Below, piece after piece: positions 23,394 to 34,333 of a stretch of 64,000 nt of DNA. The notes beneath the pieces are model-generated. The model was not told where the DNA came from, made no database searches, and saw nothing but the letters and a program-made list of their open reading frames with translations. Made by a program: the position numbers and the translations under genes. The DNA comes from Aquarana catesbeiana (lineage: Eukaryota > Chordata > Amphibia > Anura > Ranidae): assembly GCF_042186555.1 (NCBI RefSeq), contig NC_133330.1:344999165-345063164 (forward strand), given 5' to 3'. The number at the start of each line of letters is the position of its first letter. Position 1 is the first letter of the stretch.

Positions 23394-25017
23394 CAGTATC
23401 TCACAAAAGTATGTACCCCCTTTCATCTTTGTAAATCTTTTCTTCTATCTTTTCATGTGACAACACTGAAGAAATGACACTTGTCTACAATGTAAAGTAG
23501 TGAGTGTACAGCTTGTATAACAGTGTAAATTTGCTGTCCCCTCAAAATAACTCAACACACAGCCATTAATGTCTAAACCACTGGCAACAAAAGTCAGTAC
23601 ACCCCTAAGTGAAAATCTCCAAATTAGGCCCAAAGTGTCAATATTTTGTGTGGCCGCCATTATTTTCCAGCACTGCCTTAACCCTCTTGGGCATGGAGGT
23701 CACCAGAGCTTCACAGTTTGTCACTGGAGTCCTCTTCCCCTCCTCCATGATGACATCACAGAGCTGGTGGATGTTAGAGACCTTGCGCTCCTCCACCTTC
23801 CATTTGAGGATGTCCCACAGATGATCAATAGGGTTTAGGTCTGGAGACATGCTTGGCCAGTCCATCACCTTTACCCTCAGCTTCTTTAGCAAGGCAGTGG
23901 TGGTCTTGGAGGTGTGTTTGGGGTGGTTATCATGTTGGAATACTGCCCTGCGGTCCAGTCTCTGAAGGGAGGGGATCATGCTCTGCTTCAGTATGTCACA
24001 GTACATGTTGGCATTCATGGTCCCCTCAATGATCTGTAGCCCCCCAGTGCCGGCAGCACTCATGCAGCCCCAGACCATGACACTCCCACCACCATGCTTG
24101 ACTGTAGACAAGACACACTTGTCTTTGTCCTCCTCACCTGGTTGCCCCCACACACGCTTGTCACCATCTGAACCAAATACGTTTATCTTGGTCTCATCAG
24201 ACCACAGGACATGGTTCCAGTAATCCATGTCCTTAGTCTGCTTGTCTTCAGCAAACTATTTGCGGACTTTCTTGTACATCATCTTTAGAAGAAGCTTCCT
24301 TCTGGGACAACAGCCATGCAGACCAATTTGATGCAGTGTGCGGCGTATGGTCTGAGCACTGACAGGCTGACCCCCACCCCTACAACCTCTGCAGCAATGC
24401 TATTTCCCAAAGACAACCTCTGGATATGACGCTGATCACGTGACCTCATCTTCTTTGGTGGACCATGACGAGGCCTGTTCTGAGTGGAGCCTGTCCTGTT
24501 ATACCGCTGTATGGTCTTGGTCACCGTGCTGCAGATCAGTTTCAGGGTCTTGGCAATCTTCTTATAGCCTAGGCCATCTTTATGTAGAGCAACAATTCTT
24601 TTTTTCAGATCCTCAGAGAGATCTTTGCCATGAGGTGCCATGTTGAACTTCCAGTGACCAGTATGAGAGAGTGAGAGCGATAACACCAAATTTAACACAC
24701 CTGCTCCCCATTCACACCTGAGACCTTGTAACACTAATGAGACACATGACCTCGGGGAGGGAAAATGGCTAATTGGGCCCAATTTGGAGATTTTCACTTA
24801 GGGGTGTACTGACTTTTGTTTCCAGTGGTTTAGACATTAATGGCTGTGTGTTGAGTTATTTTGAGGGGACAGTAAATTTACACTGTTATACAAGCTGTAC
24901 ACTCACTACTTTACATTGTAGCAAAGTGTCATTTCTTCAGTGTTGTCACATGAAAAGAGAGAAGAAAAGATTTACACAAATGTCACTGAGGGGTGTACTT
25001 ACTTTAGGGAGATACTG
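23394..25017 (-). mobile_element. Tc1-like transposon copy B, IR/DR type
   Basis: The ends are CAGTATCT (23394) and AGATACTG (25017), with TA on both sides (23392-23393; 25018-25019), a clean target duplication. The arms are about 240 bp and nearly identical to copy A, with inner direct repeats at 23588-23616 and 24792-24822. The left outer direct repeat is diverged (about 23402-23432). The transposase reads on the minus strand. The element sits inside the 33-bp array, which resumes at 25020. Confidence 0.96.
23638..24641 (-). pseudogene. Tc1-family transposase pseudogene (copy B)
   Basis: It starts at 24641 (MAPHGKDLSEDLKKRIVALH), with helix-turn-helix (YKKIAKTLKL) and PRHGPPKK linker. Compared with copy A it lacks about 6 residues after LSLGN (copy A reads RRMSAAS there). 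A frameshift follows near 24290, and an in-frame TAG sits at 24256-24258 (complement) just before FAED. From 24228 down to the TGA at 23638 one frame is open for 196 residues, with WSDETKIN, FQHDNHPKH and SPDLNPIDHLWD. As in copy A, the third catalytic residue is Asp (codon at 23824-23826) with 34-residue spacing. It is non-functional but less damaged than A. Confidence 0.94.
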
Positions 25018-25237
25018 TAGATAATATACAGGCAATGAACAGACAGGATACAGAAGATATAGTAAAGACAATACATGGATAATGTATATATATATATAAT
25101 CTATTGATAATAGATGGACAATATACAGACAATGTTCAGACAATATATAGATAACATACGGACAATATATGTGGACAATCTATGTATAATGTATGGACAA
25201 TATAAGGAAAATATACAGACAAAGTATAGACAATATA
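25018..25237 (+). repeat. 33-bp TA-rich minisatellite, middle part
   Basis: Degenerate 'gataatatacagacaatata' units lie between Tc1 copies B and C, continuing the array at 23047-23391. An (AT)n run is present at about 25087-25100. Confidence 0.8.
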
Positions 25238-25418
25238 CAGCCGTGACCAAAAGTTTTGAGAATGACACAAATATCAATTTTCACAAAGTCTGCTGCCTCA
25301 GTTTTTGTGATGACAATTTGCATAAACTCCAGAATGTTATGAAGAGCGATCAGATGAATGAAGTCCCTCTTTGCCATGAAAAAGAACTTAGTCCCATAAA
25401 AAACAATTCCACTGCCAC

Positions 25419-26279
25419 AAGGCTTCAGGGCGCCCATGAAAGTCCAGCAAGCACCAGGACCGTCTCCTACAGGTGATTCAGCTGCGAGATGGGGGCACCA
25501 CCAGTGCAGAGGTTGCTCAGGAATGGCAGCAGGCAGGTGTGAGGACATCTGTACAGTGAGGAGAAGACTTTTGGAGGATGGCCTGGTGTCAAGAAGGGCA
25601 GCAAAGAAGCCACATTTCTCCAGGAAAAACATCAGAGATAGACTGATATTCTGCAGAAGGTCCAGGGATTGGACTGCTGAGGACTGGGGGAAAGTCATTT
25701 TCTCTCACGAATCCCCGGAAAAAACCCAGGGCATCCGGAAAAAACTTTGTCCGGAGAAGAAAAGTTGAGCGCTATCATCAGTCCTGTGTCTTGCATCCTG
25801 AGACCATTCATGTGTGGGGTTGCTTCTCAGCCAAGGGAGTGTGGGGCTCACTCTCAATTTTCAAGAACACCACCATGAATAAAGAATGGTCCAGAAACAT
25901 CCTCCGAGAGCAACTTCTCCCAACTATCCAAGAAGAGTTTGGTGAGGAACCATGCCTTTTCCAGTATGGTGGAGCACCTTGCCAGAAGACAAAAGTCATA
26001 ATTAAGTGGCTTGGGGAACAAAACATGGACATTTTGGGTGCTTGTCTAGGAAACTCCCCAGACCTTAATCCCATTGAGAACTTGTGGTCATTCCTCAAGA
26101 GGTGGGTGAACAACCCCCCCCCCCCAACAAATTCTGATAAACTCCAAGAATTGATTATGCAAGAATGGGGAGCAGCCATCACTCAGGATGTGGCCCAGAA
26201 GTTGAATGACAGTATGTCGGGGAGATTGCAGGTCAGGAAAAAGAAGGGTCACCACTGCAAATATGGACTCTTTGCATAA
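25419..26279 (+). pseudogene. Tc1-family transposase pseudogene (copy C), 5' truncated
   Basis: Recognisable from 'aaggcttcagggcgcccatg', which encodes the linker after the DNA-binding domain. The N-terminal helix-turn-helix part found in this family is missing, so an internal deletion joined the left arm to the middle of the gene. The frame shifts near 25435-25480 and again near 25730-25790, then stays open to TAA at 26277-26279. Motifs: WTAEDWGKVIFSHES, FQYGGAPC and SPDLNPIENLW. The first catalytic Asp is His (25706-25708), the second is Gly (25968-25970), and only the Glu (26076-26078) remains, at 35-residue spacing. It is dead. Confidence 0.92.
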
Positions 26280-26306
26280 ACTTAATGTCATTGTCAATAA
26301 AAGCCT

Positions 26307-26762
26307 CTGACACTTATGGAATGCTTGTAATTATACTTCAATATCCCATAGTAACATCTGACACTTATGATGTCATTATACTTCAATATCCCATAGTAAC
26401 ATCTGACACTTATGATGTCTTTATACTTCAGTATCCATAGTAACATCTGACACTATGATGTCATTATACTTCAGTATCCCATAGTAACATCTGACACTTA
26501 TGATGTCATTATACTTCACTATCCCATAGTAACATCTGACACTTATGATGTCATTATACTTCAGTATCCCATAGTAACATCTGACACTTATGATGTCATT
26601 ATACTTCACTATCCCATAGTAACATCTGACACTTATGATGTCATTATACTTCAGTATCACATAATAACATCTGACACTTATGATGTCATTATACTTCAGT
26701 ATCCCATAGTAACATCTGACACTTATGATGTCATTATTTTTCAGTATCCCATAGTAACAACT
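26307..26762 (+). repeat. 45-bp tandem repeat inside Tc1 copy C, about 10 copies
   Basis: The unit is 'acttatgatgtcattatact' + 'tcagtatcccatagtaacat' + 'ctgac' (45 bp). The first, divergent unit (26307-26350, 'acttatggaatgcttgtaat') looks like the ordinary 3' region of this transposon, so the array was apparently born from transposon sequence. Confidence 0.93.
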
Positions 26763-27246
26763 GAGAAAAAGATCTCACAACACTGAAGCAGAAGACTTTG
26801 TGAAAATTAATATTTGTGTCATTCTCAAAAGTTTTGGCCCCGGCTGTACAAAGAATATGGGGAAATATACTGAAAAAGCTCTCATAATATCCTTCTGGGG
26901 ATGTTTACAGACTTATTTATCCAGCTGGCCCTAAAGATATTTAAAGGTCGGGGCCATCTTTAACGCGTGGCAAAAGGGGCAGCTGCCCGGGGCCCAGCCA
27001 TTGTTGTGGGGCCCAAAGCAGCTAAACTGCTTCTTGAACCCGCGCTGCCGACAAATAGTTGATAAGTGGATTTGGATATCACTCAGGAGATGAGGGCGGA
27101 ATTGAATGTCGGTGGCGCTGGTGATTGGTTGGGTGTTATGTCTGTAGCCTGTGCGGTGATTGGCCAGCTCGGTAAGGTAAACCTTGTCCAGGGGGGGGAG
27201 CGCCTGTCAGTCCCGGGCACAGTCACACTGACCCCTCTCCCTCACC

Positions 27247-27330
27247 ATGTCCGACAAGCCGCAGACCATCGGTCAGCTGAAGGACTTCTTTGCCGGGTTG
27301 CTCAGGCGGGCATGCCTGGTATTCGCCTGA
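27247..27330 (+). other. Short ATG-initiated frame in a GC-rich segment of the hAT-like element
   Basis: 27 codons beginning MSDKPQTIGQLKDFFAGL and ending TGA at 27328-27330, in good start context (ctcaccATGt), preceded by a CpG-containing promoter-like stretch and a 'ggtaaggt' donor-like word (about 27170-27177). It could be a captured 5' exon fragment that has decayed, or chance. I do not recognise the product. Confidence 0.25.
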
Positions 27331-27344
27331 CATCAGGACGGGGG

Positions 27345-27845
27345 TCTTGTGTAATGATGGGGGTAGTATGGGGGAGGGGGACATGGTAATGATGGGGTAG
27401 TATGGGGCGGGGGTCCTGTGTAATGATGGGGGTAGTATGGGGGAGGGGGACATGGTAATGATGGGGTAGTATGGGGCGGGGGTCCTGTGTAATGATGGGG
27501 GTAGTATGGGGCGGGGGTCCTGTGTAATGATGGGGGTAGTATGGGGCGGGGGTCTTGTGTAATGATGGGGGTAGTATGGGGGAGGGGGTAATGGTAATGA
27601 TGGGGGTAGCATGGGGTGGGGGTCCTGTGTAATGTTGGGTGTAGTATGGAGTGGGGGTCCTGTGTAATGATGGGGGTAGTATGGGGGCGGGGGTCCTGTG
27701 TAATGATGGGGGTAGTATGGGGGAGGGGGGTACTGGTAATGATGGGGGTAGCATGGGGCGGGGGTCCTGTGTAATGATGGGGGTAGTATGGGGTGGGGGT
27801 CCTGTGTAATGATGGGGGTAGTATGGGGGAGGGGGTTCTGTGTAA
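27345..27845 (+). repeat. 36-bp G-rich tandem repeat
   Basis: The unit is 'ggggtcctgtgtaatgatgg' + 'gggtagtatggggcgg' (36 bp), alternating with a variant containing 'gagggggacatggtaatgat'. The long Pro/His-rich frames on the minus strand (up to 246 codons) are translations of this array. Confidence 0.92.
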
Positions 27846-27927
27846 TGTGAAAGTGAAAACTGCATGGGGGGGGGTTGAGCCAAGAAAATTTTTGCCCGGG
27901 GTCCAATCAATACTAAAGACGGCCCTG

Positions 27928-28691
27928 ATAAAGCCCCCGGAGCGCCTGTATGGTGGTCTATGGGTCGGCTTTGCTCGGTGTCACCATACAGGAAGACGCG
28001 GCACCTGCTGTAGAAGAGATCGCTGAGCTCAGCGCCTCCCAATCCTGTAATAAGTAGAAAATCCTTCTCCTATCTGCGCTCGTTATCAGATACAGTGAAA
28101 GCAGCAGATAGGAATCTGTAGGAGATATCAGACACACTCTGCAGATCCCATCATTAGCAGAGGAAGGTGGACCAGCGATGGTCGGACATTATCCACCACC
28201 AACACTTCCATCAGCTCAGGAAATCTTGGGGATAAAATAAGACTTTTCTTGCTGCATCATTAACTAGCAAAGTGCTCCAATCTCTTGTTCTGTAATTAGG
28301 TAGGTGTGGCCCTCAGCAGACATAATGTGGCCCCTTGAAATGTTGGTGGAAAGGAAATTCCTCCGGGACAAGCCAAGTTACAGCTACATTATAGTGTATT
28401 TCTGGGGAAAACGTCTTCATTGGATACATTGTATTCCAAATCATTTCTATCTCCTCCTATTACTCTGAATCATCATGAAGTTTGTGAAGACCCCCCACAT
28501 TTCCTTCCTGGAATTCTGTGACACGGAGTCACTGTGCCCTGTGAAGAGGCACTGCTGTGTCACACATTTCATAGAGTTTGTCTGAGGAGAGGAGGGGGTT
28601 AAACCGGTGGAGTCAGGTACCATGGGATATGTAGTCCTTAGAAATGGAGAAGCTGCAGCATATGCAGAGAATCCACGGAGTCTGTAGAAAG
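27928..28691. other. Single-copy-looking sequence, no confirmed gene
   Basis: The stretch has mixed composition. A weak minus-strand frame at 28447-28713 overlaps the first units of the next array and has no recognisable domain. Confidence 0.4.
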
Positions 28692-31600
28692 AATTCTCAC
28701 CTACAGACTCCATGCAGGTAGGAGGGCACAGTTCTCACCTACAGACTCCATGCAGGTAGGAGGGCACAGTTCTCATCTACAGACTCCATGCCGGTAGGAG
28801 GGCACAGTTCTCACCTACAGACTCCATGCAGGTAGGAGGGCACAGTTCTCATCTACAGACTCCATGCAGGTAGGAGGGCACAGTTCTCATCTACAGACTC
28901 CATGCCGGTAGGAGGGCACAGTTCTCATCTACAGACTCCATGCAGTTAGGAGGGCACAGTTCTCACCTACAGACTCCATGGAGGTAGAGGGCACAGTTCT
29001 CAACTACAGACTCCATGCAGGTAGGAGGGCACAGTTCTCACCTACAGACTCCATGCAGGTAGGAGCGCACAGTTCTCACCTACAGACTCCATGCAGGTAG
29101 GAGGGCACAGTTCTCACCTACAGACTCCATGCAGGTAGGAGCGCACAGTTCTCACCTACAGGCTCCATGCAGATAGGAGGGCACAGTTCTCACCTACAGA
29201 CTCCATGCAGGTAGGAGCGCACAGTTCTCACCTACAGACTCCATGCAGATAGGAGGGCACAGTTCTCACCTACAGACTCCATGCAGATAGGAGGGCACAG
29301 TTCTCACCAACAGACTCCATGCAGGTAGAAGGACACAGTTCTCATCTACAGACTCCATGCAGGTAGGAGGGCACAGTTCTCACCTACAGACTCCATGCAG
29401 GTAGGAGCGCACAGTTCTCACCTACAGACTCCATTCAGGTAGAAGGACACAGTTCTCATCTACAGACTCCATGCAGGTAGGAGGGCACAGTCCTCACCTA
29501 CAGACTCCATGCAGGTAGGAGGGCACAGTTCTCATCTACAGACTCCATGCCAGTAGGAGGGCACAGTTCTCACCTACAGACTCCATGCAGGTAGGAGGGA
29601 ACAGTTCTCATCTACAGACTCCATGCAGGTAGGAGGGCACAGTTCTCATCTACAGACTCCATGCCGGTAGGAGGGCACAGTTCTCATCTACAAACTCCAT
29701 GCAGTTAGGAGGGCACAGTTCTCACCTACAGACTCCATGGAGGTAGAGGGCACAGTTCTCACCTACAGACTCCATGCAGGTAGGAGGGCACAGTTCTCAC
29801 CTACAGACTCCATGCAGGTAGGAGCGCACAGTTCTCACCTACAGACTCCATGCAGGTAGGAGGGCACAGTTCTCACCTACAGACTCCATGCAGGTAGGAG
29901 CGCACAGTTCTCACCTACAGGCTCCATGCAGATAGGAGGGCACAGTTCTCACCTACAGACTCCATGCAGGTAGGAGCGCACAGTTCTCACCTACAGACTC
30001 CATGCAGATAGGAGGGCACAGTTCTCACCTACAGACTCCATGCAGATAGGAGGGCACAGTTCTCACCAACAGACTCCATGCAGGTAGAAGGACACAGTTC
30101 TCATCTACAGACTCCATGCAGGTAGGAGGGCACAGTTCTCACCTACAGACTCCATGCAGGTAGGAGCGCACAGTTCTCACCTACAGACTCCATGCAGGTA
30201 GGATGGCACAGTTCTCACCTACAGACTCCATGCAGGTAGAAGGACACAGTTCTCATCTACAGACTCCATGCAGGTAGGAGGGCACAGTTCTCACCTACAG
30301 ACTCCATGCAGGTAGGAGGGCACAGTTCTCATCTACAGACTCCATGCAGGTAGGAGCGCACAGTTCTCACCTACAGACTCCATGCAGATAGGAGGCACAG
30401 TTCTCTCCTACAGACTCCATGCAGGTAGGAGGGCACAGTTCTCATCTACAGACTCCATGCAGGTAGGAGGGCACAGTTCTCACCTACAGACTCCATGCAG
30501 GTAGGAGCGCACAGTTCTCACCTACAGACTCCATGCAGGTAGGATGGCACAGTTCTCACCTACAGACTCCATGCAGGTAGAAGGACACAGTTCTCATCTA
30601 CAGACTCCATGCAGGTAGGAGGGCACAGTTCTCATCTACAGACTCCATGCAGGTAGGAGCGCACAGTTCTCACCTACAGACTCCATGCAGATAGGAGGCA
30701 CAGTTCTCTCCTACAGACTCCATGCAGGTAGGAGGGCACAGTTCTCATCTACAGACTCCATGCAGGTAGGAGGGCACAGTTCTCACCTACAGACTCCATG
30801 CAGGTAGGAGCGCACAGTTCTCACCTACAGATTCCATGCAGGTAGGAGCGCAAAGTTCTCATCTACAGACTCCATGCAGGTAGGAGGGCACAGTTCTCAT
30901 CTACAGACTCCATGCAGGTAGGAGGGCACAGTTCTCACCTACAGACTCCATGCAGGTAGGAGCGCACAGTTCTCATCTACAGACTCCATGCAGGTAGGAG
31001 GGCACAGTTCTCTCCTACAGACTCCATGCAGGTAGGAGGGCACAGTTCTCACTTACAGACTCCATGCAGGTAGGAGGGCACAGTTCTCACCTACAGACTC
31101 CATGCCGGTAGGAGGGCACAGTTCTCACCTACAGGTTCCATGCAGTTAGGAGGGCACAGTTCTCACCTACAGACTCCATGCAGGTAGGAGGGCACAGTTC
31201 TCACCTACAGACTCCATGCAGGTAGGAGGGCACAGTTCTCATCTACAGACTCCATGCCGGTAGGAGGGCACAGTTCTCACCTACAGACTCCATGCAGGTA
31301 GGAGGGCACAGTTCTCACCTACAGACTCCATGCAGGTAGGAGGGCACAGTTCTCTCCTACAGACTCCATGCAGGTAGGAGGGCACAGTTCTCACCTACAG
31401 GCTCCATACAGGTAGGAGAGCACTTCTCACCTACAGACTCCATGCAGGTAGGAGAGCACAGTTCTCACCTACAGACTCCATGCAGGTAGGAGGGCACAGT
31501 TCTCACCTACAGACTCCATGCAGGTAGGAGGGCACAGTTCTCACCTACAGGCTCCATGCAGATAGGAGGGCACCGTTCTCACCTACAGACTCCATGCAGG

Positions 31601-33675
31601 TAGGAGGGCACAGTTCTCACCTACAGACTCCATGCAGGTAGGAGGACACAGTTCTCACCTACAGACTCCATGCAGGTAGGAGGGCACAGTTCTCACCTAC
31701 AGACTCCATGCAGGTAGAAGGGCACAGTTCTCATCTACAGACTCCATGCAGGTAGGAGAGCACAGTTCTCATCTACAGACTCCATGCAGGTAGGAGGGCA
31801 CAGTTCTCACCTACAGACTCCATGCAGGTAGGAGCGCACAGTTCTCACCTACAGACTCCATGCAGGTAGGAGGGCACAGTTCTCATCTACAGACTCCATG
31901 CAGGTAGGAGGGCACAGTTCTCACCTACAGACTCCATGCAGGTAGGAGGCCACAGTTCTCACCTACAGACTCCATTCAGGTAGAAGGGCACAGTTCTCTC
32001 CTACAGACTCCATGCAGGTAGGAGGGCACAGTTCTCACCTACAGGCTCCATGCAGGTAGGAGAGCACAGTTCTCACCTACAGACTCCATGCCGGTAGGAG
32101 GGAGCAGTTCTCACCTACAGACTCCATGCAGGTAGGAGGGCACAGTTCTCACCTACAGACTCCATGCAGGTAGGAGGGCACAGTTCTCACCTACAGACTC
32201 CATGCAGGTAGGAGGGCACAGTTCTCACCTACAGACTCCATGCAGGTAGGAGGGCACAGTTCTCACCTACAGGCTCCATGCAGATAGGAGGGCACCGTTC
32301 TCACCTACAGGCTCCATGCAGGTAGAAGGGCACAGTTCTCACCTACAGACTCCATGCAGGTAGCAGGGCACAGTTCTCATCTACAGACTCCATACAGGTA
32401 GGAGGGCACAGTTCTCACCTACAGACTCCATGCAGGTAGGAGGGCACAGTTCTCACCTACAGACTCCATGCAGGTAGAAGGGCACAGTTCTCATCTACAG
32501 ACTCCATGCAGGTAGGAGAGCACAGTTCTCATCTACAGACTCCATGCAGGTAGGAGGGCACAGTTCTCACCTACAGACTCCATGCAGGTAGGAGCGCACA
32601 GTTCTCACCTACAGACTCCATGCAGGTAGGAGGGCACAGTTCTCATCTACAGACTCCATGCAGGTAGGAGGGCACAGTTCTCACCTACAGACTCCATGCA
32701 GGTAGGAGGCCACAGTTCTCACCTACAGACTCCATTCAGGTAGAAGGGCACAGTTCTCTCCTACAGACTCCATGCAGGTAGGAGGGCACAGTTCTCACCT
32801 ACAGGCTCCATGCAGGTAGGAGAGCACAGTTCTCACCTACAGACTCCATGCCGGTAGGAGGGAGCAGTTCTCACCTACAGACTCCATGCAGGTAGGAGGG
32901 CACAGTTCTCACCTACAGACTCCATGCAGGTAGGAGGGCACAGTTCTCACCTACAGACTCCATGCAGGTAGGAGGGCACAGTTCTCACCTACAGACTCCA
33001 TGCAGGTAGGAGGGCACAGTTCTCACCTACAGGCTCCATGCAGATAGGAGGGCACCGTTCTCACCTACAGGCTCCATGCAGGTAGAAGGGCACAGTTCTC
33101 ACCTACAGACTCCATGCAGGTAGCAGGGCACAGTTCTCATCTACAGACTCCATACAGGTAGGAGGGCACAGTTCTCACCTACACACTCCATGCAGGTAGG
33201 AGGGCACAGTTCTCACCTACAGACTCCATGCAGGTAGGAGGGCACAGTTCTCACCTACAGACTCCATGCAGGTAGGAGGGCACAGTTCTCATCTATAGAC
33301 TCCATTCAGGTAGGAGGGCACAGTTCTCACCTACAGACTCCATGCAGGTAGGAGGGCACCGTTCTCACCTACAGACTCCATGCAGGTAGGAGGGCACCGT
33401 TCTCACCTACAGGCTCCATGCAGGTAGGAGGGCACCGTTCTCACCTACACACTCCATGCAGGTAGGAGAGCACAGTTCTCACCTACACACTCCATGCAGG
33501 TAGGAGGGCACCGTTCTCACCTACAGGCTCCATGCAGGTAGGAGAGCACAGTTCTCACCTACACACTCCATGCAGGTAGGAGAGCACAGTTCTCACCTAC
33601 ACACTCCATGCAGGTAGGAGGGCACCGTTCTCACCTACAGACTCCATGCAGGTAGGCGGGCACAGTTCTCACTTA
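28692..33675 (+). repeat. 38-bp minisatellite array, about 131 copies
   Basis: The unit is 'gcacagttctcacctacaga' + 'ctccatgcaggtaggagg' (38 bp). Higher-order structure is visible: diagnostic variants recur 759-760 bp apart (about 20 units). 'gcagttagg' occurs at 28942 and 29701, 'ggtaggaggc' at 31941 and 32701, and 'ccggtaggag' before 'ggagcag' at 32091 and 32851. Each unit contains an acceptor-like 'ttctcacctacag' 11 nt before a donor-like 'CAG|gtagga' on the plus strand. Confidence 0.97.
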
Positions 33676-34013
33676 CAAACACAGATACCACCAGACAGGA
33701 CAATAGAGCGTCTGGCTGTGACATTGAGAACATGGAAGGTGTCGGCCGAGTGATGAATGAGCCCCCCCGATGTCTCACCTTTCTCCATCCTCCGGGATCT
33801 GAAGGTCACTCCTTGGAGCTCATCTTTGACCTTGGAATACAACCCCGGCCCGGGGGGCAGAATAATTTGTCTGGCGCTGAGAACACGCCGGTGTCACTTT
33901 ACTCCATCACACAAATCTCCGGCCGGGGACAATAAAAACCTCGGATGTCTGGAAAGAATTCAATCCAAAACCTCTTTATTTAGGAGCTGATCATAGCAGC
34001 AAACGTGTTCATT
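33676..34013. other. Single-copy-looking sequence, no confirmed gene
   Basis: Mixed composition between the 38-bp array and a SINE. Two overlapping frames (33732-33935, 33757-33990) show no recognisable domain. Confidence 0.4.
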
Positions 34014-34205
34014 TTATTACAGGTATTTATATATATTGTATATTATACATTCACATCAGTCCCCGCCCTCGAGGAGCTCACAATCTAAACTCACATTCAT
34101 ACATGTACATACTAGGATAGGAGCCAATTCACCTCTCAGCATGTCTTTGGAGTGTGGGAGGAAACGCATGCAGGTGCAGGGAGGACATGCAAACTCCATG
34201 CATAC
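34014..34205 (-). mobile_element. V-core SINE copy 1
   Basis: Read on the minus strand, a central block 'cctcccacactccaaagaca' matches the conserved V-core of vertebrate V-SINEs, flanked upstream by 'tggagtttgcatgt' and downstream by 'tttagattgtgagctcc'. That downstream tail is shared with the LINE fragment at 61025-61935, fitting the known rule that a SINE borrows the 3' tail of its LINE partner. The 5' tRNA-like head is not preserved here. Confidence 0.75.
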
Positions 34206-34333
34206 AAATCAAGAAAAGATACAAAATTTGGAAACCTCAACTTCTCAATATAATTATAAAGGAGGAGCCAAAACAAAAATGTGGATTGTCTCCAAAGTAT
34301 CCAACCCAGAACTGAAAAATATGCCTTCCTCTA

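Larger units (their letters stand above)
25238..26846 (+). mobile_element. Tc1-like transposon copy C (distinct family)
   Basis: The ends are CAGCCGTGACCAAAAGTTTT (25238) and its imperfect inverse 'aaaagttttggccccggctg' (26846), with TA at 25236-25237 and 26847-26848. The terminal arms are about 65 bp, including 'gagaatgacacaaatatcaa' and 'ttaatatttgtgtcattctc'. It carries a truncated plus-strand transposase, an AATAAA at 26296-26301 just after the stop, and an internal 45-bp array. It is a different Tc1 lineage from copies A and B. Confidence 0.93.
26949..27927 (+). mobile_element. hAT-like non-autonomous element with an internal 36-bp array
   Basis: The left end 'cggggccatctttaac' and the reverse complement of the right end 'cagggccgtctttagt' form imperfect inverted ends (12 of the first 14 match). 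CAGGGCCG-type ends are usual in hAT elements. The flanking octamers (ttaaaggt / ataaagcc) share only 5 of 8 positions, so the target duplication is unproven. The left half is GC-rich with CpG and contains a short ATG-initiated frame; the right half is a 36-bp array. No transposase is present. Confidence 0.65.

Noticed and set aside
25238..26846. Intact, active Tc1 transposon
   Set aside because: The ends and target duplication are clean, but the transposase lacks its N-terminal domain and two of three catalytic residues.
27302..28042. 246-codon Pro/His/Thr-rich minus-strand frame
   Set aside because: It comes from the 36-bp array (12 codons per unit) and repeats without any non-repeat domain.
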